From CANGTU01 sp046336655 (lineage in GTDB: Bacteria; Bacteroidota; Bacteroidia; Flavobacteriales_D; Sanyastnellaceae), in the NCBI GenBank assembly GCA_046336655.1, contig JBKDGH010000057.1, positions 1 to 10,132 of the forward strand: DNA of 10,132 bases, written 5' to 3'. Position numbers and translations under genes: made by a program. Positions within the stretch are counted from its first letter, which is position 1; the number at the start of each line of letters is the position of its first letter. The notes under the pieces were generated by a model. That model did no database searches and was not told where the DNA came from. It saw nothing but the letters and a program-made list of their open reading frames with translations. Positions 6,363 through 10,132 of the stretch are shown here, in pieces.

Positions 6363-8426
6363 TTATGTCCTGCTGTATCCCTCTGTCAAAATCCCCAGAA
6401 TGTCCTGCGCGGCTTTGCTGATCTGTGTACCCGGACCAAACACTCCTACACATCCCGCTTTGTAGAGGAAGTCAAAATCGCGTTCGGGGATAACCCCACC
6501 TGCGACGACGAGAATATCCTCCCGACCGAGTTTTTTTAATTCCTCAATCAATTGCGGGATGAGTGTCTTGTGTCCTGCAGCAAGCGATGACGCGCCGAGC
6601 ACATGCACATCATTCTCCACAGCCTGACGCGCGGCTTCTTCCGGGGTCTGAAACAACGGACCGATATCGACGTCAAATCCGATGTCGGCAAACGAGGTGG
6701 CAATCACTTTCGCACCGCGGTCGTGACCGTCCTGCCCCATTTTCGCCACCATGATGCGCGGTCTTCTGCCGGCGATGACCGCAAACTCATCGGCCATTTC
6801 CCGGGCCTTTTTAAATGCTTCGTCCATCTGACTTTCGCTTGAATAGATGCCCGACACCGAGCGGATACTCGCAGTATATCTTCCGAACACATCTTCGAGC
6901 GCGAGTGATATTTCTCCAAGTGTGGCGCGCTTTCGTGCTGCATCCACGGCCAGTGCGAGCAGATTACCGCCACTACTTGCGGCGGCTTCTTTCAGTGCTG
7001 ACAACGCGGCCTGGCATTCGCCTTCATTGCGCGTTCGCCGCACGTGTTCGATGCGGGCAATCTGTGCATTGCGCACTGCGGCATTGTCCACTTCCAGTAT
7101 ATCCATCTCATCGCCGTCCTCTTCGGTCTGGTAGAGGTTCACTCCCACGATGATGTCCTTGCCGCTGTCGATGCGCGCCTGTTTCCTCGCAGCAGCTTCT
7201 TCGATGCGCAGTTTCGGCAATCCGGCTTCAATGGCCTTGGTCATGCCGCCCAGCGCTTCAATTTCTGCAATGGTTTTCCACGCAGTCTGCGCAATGTCCA
7301 TCGTGATTTTCTCCACATAGTGCGAGCCGCCCCATGGATCTACTACTGATGTGATGCCTGTTTCTTCCTGAATATAGAGCTGGGTGTTGCGTGCGATGCG
7401 TGCGCTGAAATCCGTAGGCAATGCAATGGCCTCATCGAGGGCATTGGTGTGAAGCGATTGCGTTCCGCCCAATGCAGCAGCCATGGCTTCGATGCAGGTC
7501 CGGGCCACGTTGTTGAAAGGGTCCTGACGCGTGAGGCTCCAGCCGCTCGTCTGACAGTGCGTGCGGAGTGCGAGTGATTTCGGATTCGACGGATTGAACT
7601 GCTCGAGCAGGCGCGCCCAGAGCAATCGCCCTGCGCGCAGCTTCGCGATCTCGGTGAAGTGGTTCATCCCGATCGCCCAGAAGAACGACAGGCGCGGTGC
7701 AAATTCATCCACACTCATACCTGCCTTGATTCCCGCGCGCACATATTCGAGTCCATCTGCCAGTGTGAAAGCCAGCTCCAGCTCAGGCGTGGCGCCGGCC
7801 TCCTGCATGTGGTATCCCGATATTGAAATGGGATTGAACCGCGGCATGTTCTTCGAGCAGTACGCGAAGATGTCGCTCACAATCCGCATGCTCGGTGTGG
7901 GCGGATAGATATACGTATTCCGCACCATGAATTCCTTCAGAATGTCATTCTGAATCGTGCCGCTGAGTTGTTCGGGCTTCACCCCCTGCTCTTCTGCCGC
8001 TACGATGTAAAATGCCATCACGGGAATAACCGCGCCGTTCATGGTCATCGACACCGACATCTGGTCGAGTGGTATCTGGTCGAAGAGGATTTTCATGTCC
8101 TCCACCGAGTCAATAGCTACACCCGCCTTGCCCACATCACCCACCACACGCGGATGATCACTGTCGTAGCCGCGGTGCGTGGCGAGGTCGAAGGCCACAG
8201 ACAATCCTTTTTGTCCGGCCGCGAGATTGCGCCGGTAGAATGCATTGGACTCTTCCGCAGTGCTGAATCCGGCGTACTGACGGATGGTCCACGGACGGAT
8301 GGTGTACATGCTTGCGTATGGACCTCTCAGGTATGGCGCAGAGCCTGCGGGGAGGTACGACGTTTCAGCATGCTTTTCTGCAGATGCCGGTTTCAGCGGG
8401 AGTTCCTTCTCAAATGACTTGCTCAT
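6363..8426 (-). CDS. mutB: Methylmalonyl-CoA mutase large (catalytic, B12-binding) subunit
   Basis: This cytoplasmic adenosylcobalamin enzyme interconverts (R)-methylmalonyl-CoA and succinyl-CoA. The 687-residue protein has the TIM-barrel substrate domain first: MYTIRPWTIRQYAGFSTAEE, SMTMNGAVIPVMAFY, IQNDILKEFMVRNTYIYPP, and the active-site His in ISGYHMQEAGATP. A linker follows the HYVEKITMDIAQTAW region. The C-terminal B12 domain (about 554-687) has the base-off signature DGHDRG (566-571, with cobalt-binding His568), then SSL (613-615) and GG (643-644). All key motifs are present and it looks functional. It is slightly shorter than the ~714-730 residues of well-known bacterial homologues, with no obvious missing block. 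Its ATG overlaps the stop of mutA by ATGA (8423-8426), so the two are translationally coupled, fitting an equimolar heterodimer. No meaB or epimerase gene is visible nearby. Confidence 0.96.
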   Translation of the reverse strand: MSKSFEKELPLKPASAEKHAETSYLPAGSAPYLRGPYASMYTIRPWTIRQYAGFSTAEESNAFYRRNLAAGQKGLSVAFDLATHRGYDSDHPRVVGDVGKAGVAIDSVEDMKILFDQIPLDQMSVSMTMNGAVIPVMAFYIVAAEEQGVKPEQLSGTIQNDILKEFMVRNTYIYPPTPSMRIVSDIFAYCSKNMPRFNPISISGYHMQEAGATPELELAFTLADGLEYVRAGIKAGMSVDEFAPRLSFFWAIGMNHFTEIAKLRAGRLLWARLLEQFNPSNPKSLALRTHCQTSGWSLTRQDPFNNVARTCIEAMAAALGGTQSLHTNALDEAIALPTDFSARIARNTQLYIQEETGITSVVDPWGGSHYVEKITMDIAQTAWKTIAEIEALGGMTKAIEAGLPKLRIEEAAARKQARIDSGKDIIVGVNLYQTEEDGDEMDILEVDNAAVRNAQIARIEHVRRTRNEGECQAALSALKEAAASSGGNLLALAVDAARKRATLGEISLALEDVFGRYTASIRSVSGIYSSESQMDEAFKKAREMADEFAVIAGRRPRIMVAKMGQDGHDRGAKVIATSFADIGFDVDIGPLFQTPEEAARQAVENDVHVLGASSLAAGHKTLIPQLIEELKKLGREDILVVAGGVIPERDFDFLYKAGCVGVFGPGTQISKAAQDILGILTEGYSRT

Positions 8427-9685
8427 CCCTTTTTCTGGTATTTGTTGTACCCCACCACCACGCGTTGTGCAGCGGCGATCTGATCATCCACCTGTTTCTT
8501 TCGGATCGCGATGACTTCATGGATGTAACTCACTGACTTCTGATATCCGCCGCGCGCTTCCACGTCAAGGAAAAAATCCCAGGCGGATTGTGCAATGTTT
8601 GCGGTGTGTGTTTCCAGAAACCAGGAACCGCGTGCGGCATCCACGGCTTCATGCAAAGCACTTTCGTGGTGCAGGAGATGCTGAATATTGCGCGACCACC
8701 GTGCGGCGGAAGGAATGGAGTCTGCGGGATCGCAACCCGCCAGCGCCAATCCGTTCACTCCGCCGAGCACTGCGCTCATGGCTTCGGTCGTGAGACGCAG
8801 CAGATTGGTGTGCGGATCGGCTGCAGCGTGCGATGAGCCTGCAGCGTGTGCATATACCCAAGCATGGCCTGCGCAGGATGCAGTCGGTTCATACGCCCGG
8901 ATCACGCGCAACCACAAAAAGCGGAACGCGCGGTACTTGGCGATTTCGGTGAAATAATCCGTGCCTGCTCCGAATCGAAAGGCAAAGAGACCGGACAATT
9001 CATCCGCCGACAGGCCTTCTGCTACAAGCCGTTGAGCCAGTTCATTGGCCTGCGCGAGGGCAATGCCCACTTCCTGTGCTGCGGATGCGCCGGCCTCGCG
9101 GTGAGCGGCGAGATCAACCACCAGAAAGCGCATGCGGGAAAAAGCGCCGCGCAGCGTATTCAGTTGTGCAACTGAAAAATCACTTATTATCGGAAACGAT
9201 ACGGTACCTGCAATGCGCGCCGGATCAAAACCCAGGGCGCGGATGGTCGCTTCGAACGCGCGCATTTCGTGGTGCGGAAATGCGGAGAAGCTCAGATGAA
9301 TAGCGATGATATCGGCAAGCACTGCTTTCAGTACCTGCTCAAATGCGGCCGCATCCAATCCATCGGCGTAAAAACCAATGCCGCTTGCGCCGCCTTCGAG
9401 GGCATCGATAATCTGTGCGTTGAGTGAGGCGGTTTCTCCTTTTACATCCACCCGCAATTCCCATTCATTGGACGGGTTGCGGAAGAGGAACGGGAGATCG
9501 GCTTCGGGAATATCGAGCACCGGACCGTGCTGGTCGTGGGTGTAACCCGGCTGTACGACAAGATCTTCGGAGTTCGTTTTGATCAGGGATTCAAAAGGCA
9601 ATTCTCCGAGTTCCTTGAGAACCCGCTTCTTCCAGACCTCATACGAAGCCCTGTCAGTATCGGGAAATGTAAGCTGCTGCTCCAT
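8423..9685 (-). CDS. mutA: Methylmalonyl-CoA mutase small subunit, lacking the B12 domain
   Basis: This is the non-catalytic partner of MutB. The 420-residue protein aligns by motif with the MutB barrel: GAGTDYFTEIAKYRAFRFLW corresponds to MutB GMNHFTEIAKLRAGRLLW, and ETHTANIAQSAWDFF corresponds to EKITMDIAQTAWKTI. It ends after GYNKYQKKG with no DxHxxG cobalamin motif. Short small subunits without a B12 domain are usual in flavobacterial relatives, whereas propionibacterial MutA is about 630 residues. The frame is open to a GTG at 9703, giving MLYVWG before the ATG. I chose the ATG at 9685 because those extra codons overlap a perfect TAnnTTTG promoter box and the family starts close to EEW-like helix sequence, here YEVWKKRVLKEL. 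mutB follows with an ATGA overlap. It carries few residues typical of the active site, as expected for this subunit. Confidence 0.93.
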   Translation of the reverse strand: MEQQLTFPDTDRASYEVWKKRVLKELGELPFESLIKTNSEDLVVQPGYTHDQHGPVLDIPEADLPFLFRNPSNEWELRVDVKGETASLNAQIIDALEGGASGIGFYADGLDAAAFEQVLKAVLADIIAIHLSFSAFPHHEMRAFEATIRALGFDPARIAGTVSFPIISDFSVAQLNTLRGAFSRMRFLVVDLAAHREAGASAAQEVGIALAQANELAQRLVAEGLSADELSGLFAFRFGAGTDYFTEIAKYRAFRFLWLRVIRAYEPTASCAGHAWVYAHAAGSSHAAADPHTNLLRLTTEAMSAVLGGVNGLALAGCDPADSIPSAARWSRNIQHLLHHESALHEAVDAARGSWFLETHTANIAQSAWDFFLDVEARGGYQKSVSYIHEVIAIRKKQVDDQIAAAQRVVVGYNKYQKKG

Positions 9686-9689
9686 TCCC

Positions 9690-9697
9690 CAAACATA
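9690..9697 (-). promoter_or_regulatory. Bacteroidota -7 promoter element TATGTTTG for mutAB
   Basis: On the minus strand TATGTTTG is a perfect TAnnTTTG, 4 nt before the ATG at 9685. Transcription would begin 0-3 nt before the start codon. It also rules against the longer GTG start at 9703, which would lie upstream of transcription start. A TTG on the minus strand lies about 26 nt upstream, a little far for a -33 element. No cobalamin-riboswitch-like structure is seen ahead of it. Confidence 0.55.
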
Positions 9698-9794
9698 CAG
9701 CACTGCTGCTTACCTCACCACCACAATGAATCCGACCTCTTCGACTTTTTCAGGATTGTACAGGTGAGTCCGGCATAATGAGTTAGCAAAGTCT

Positions 9795-9802
9795 TAGTTT
9801 TG
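9795..9802 (+). promoter_or_regulatory. Bacteroidota -7 promoter element TAGTTTTG for the 47-codon ORF
   Basis: TAGTTTTG is a perfect TAnnTTTG in the 140-nt region between the divergent mutA start and the small ORF. It would give a leader of roughly 40 nt before the ATG at 9844, unlike the near-leaderless genes elsewhere in the window. Presence of a good box suggests the small ORF is still transcribed. Confidence 0.45.
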
Positions 9803-9843
9803 CGCTTCGAAGAACCGGTACTTCCATTATCAGAAGCATTTAC

Positions 9844-9987
9844 ATGAAAAAGTCAAGCACAAAAAACGCCACTTCGTTTGATGCGCTTCTTGAGTTGAAG
9901 TATGGCAAGGTGGGCACTCCCAAACGAGAGAATTTCGAGAAGAAGGCGAAGCTTTTTGTGCTCAAAGAATTCACGAGAAACGCCTAA
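9844..9987 (+). CDS. 47-aa ORF resembling the N-terminal arm of a HigA/XRE-type antitoxin, probably truncated
   Basis: The ORF starts ATGAAAAAG and encodes a basic 47-residue peptide, beginning MKKSSTKNATSFDALLELKY and ending KEFTRNA before TAA. The core LELKYGKVGTPKRENFEKKA strongly recalls the segment that precedes the helix-turn-helix in Bacteroidota HigA-like antitoxins (typically KYGKIGTPKR followed by E/F-rich sequence). In those proteins an HTH of about 55 residues follows; here the frame stops just where it should begin, and none of the three downstream frames to the window end shows HTH-like sequence. I infer a truncated remnant, although it has its own promoter box and could be a short functional peptide. 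No toxin gene is seen between it and mutA. The assignment is from memory of family sequences. Confidence 0.5.
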   Translation: MKKSSTKNATSFDALLELKYGKVGTPKRENFEKKAKLFVLKEFTRNA

Positions 9988-10132
9988 TCCACTTAAACCC
10001 GGATTATGCAGTCGGATTTCTATTCCGATCCAAAACGCCTTCGAATACTCGCACTTGCTCGTTTCGGGTGCTCACCGTGGGGGTGACCACGCTTCCGCGC
10101 CCGAAACTTGCGCGAGTGCTTGTCTTCTTTGG
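9988..10132. other. Non-coding right end, no gene recognised
   Basis: After the small ORF no recognisable gene is present on either strand. Two plus-strand frames stay open to the edge by chance, but neither gives a protein-like sequence. The only structure is the inverted repeat at 10051-10119. Confidence 0.5.
10051..10119. repeat. Long imperfect inverted repeat (REP-like or mobile-element hairpin)
   Basis: GTTTCGGG (10061-10068) pairs perfectly with CCCGAAAC (10100-10107). The stem extends outward through GCACTTGC/GCGAGTGC (10051-10058 with 10112-10119) with one G-U pair and a small internal loop. Within the 31-nt apical region CGTGG (10076-10080) can pair with CCACG (10087-10091), or TCACC (10072-10076) with GGTGA (10082-10086), so a second hairpin can form. 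There is no T-tract, so it is not a simple terminator. It resembles repetitive extragenic palindromes or the subterminal hairpins of IS200/IS605-type elements. The window ends 13 nt later, so flanks cannot be assessed. Confidence 0.5.

Noticed and set aside
9704..9843. Cobalamin riboswitch ahead of mutAB
   Set aside because: The promoter box lies 4 nt before the mutA ATG, leaving no leader, and no B12-box-like conserved sequence is seen.
10051..10119. Integron attC recombination site
   Set aside because: The palindrome ends do not match the attC core GTTRRRY/RYYYAAC in the expected orientation, and no cassette array is visible.
1..10132. CRISPR array, defence island or complete insertion sequence
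   Set aside because: No regularly spaced direct repeats, no transposase or nuclease genes; nearly all of the window is accounted for by ordinary metabolic and envelope genes.

Overview
The window looks like a piece of a Bacteroidota chromosome, most likely Flavobacteriales or a close relative, of moderate GC content by eye. The evidence is a stand-alone TonB-dependent receptor with an N-terminal carboxypeptidase-like regulatory domain, a DUF493 protein of the Bacteroidota type, a methylmalonyl-CoA mutase pair with a short B12-less small subunit, absence of clear Shine-Dalgarno sequences, and repeated matches to the Bacteroidota -7 promoter element TAnnTTTG just upstream of start codons.

Layout. 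Bases 1-506 are the C-terminal third of a biotin carboxylase of the acyl-CoA (probably propionyl-CoA) carboxylase type. Its first ~190 bases are far richer in GC than everything after them. Bases 596-1216 encode a secreted 206-aa protein with a carboxypeptidase-like regulatory domain, followed by an 861-aa TonB-dependent receptor (1288-3873). These two probably act at the cell envelope. Converging on the receptor is a two-gene minus-strand unit: DUF493 (4245-4517) and a 123-aa membrane-anchored beta-domain protein (3870-4241). The receptor and the membrane protein share overlapping stop codons in a TTAA. Divergent from DUF493 is fmt, methionyl-tRNA formyltransferase (4596-5540), then a cysteine-motif protein of unknown function (5576-6268). 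On the minus strand, mutA and mutB (9685 down to 6363) overlap by ATGA and form the methylmalonyl-CoA mutase heterodimer.

The right end (9704-10132) has no long gene. It carries a good TAnnTTTG promoter, a 47-codon ORF that resembles the N-terminal arm of HigA/XRE-type antitoxins but stops before any helix-turn-helix, and a long imperfect inverted repeat that looks like a REP-type or mobile-element structure.

Functionally, the biotin carboxylase at the left edge and MutAB at the right are successive parts of the propionyl-CoA to succinyl-CoA route, but they are about 6 kb apart, on opposite strands and separated by unrelated genes. No CRISPR array, rRNA, tRNA, complete insertion sequence or obvious defence system is visible. 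The most notable signals are the recurrent placement of promoter boxes 4-9 nt before start codons (near-leaderless mRNAs), the GC mosaic in the biotin carboxylase, and the truncated antitoxin-like ORF next to the inverted repeat.
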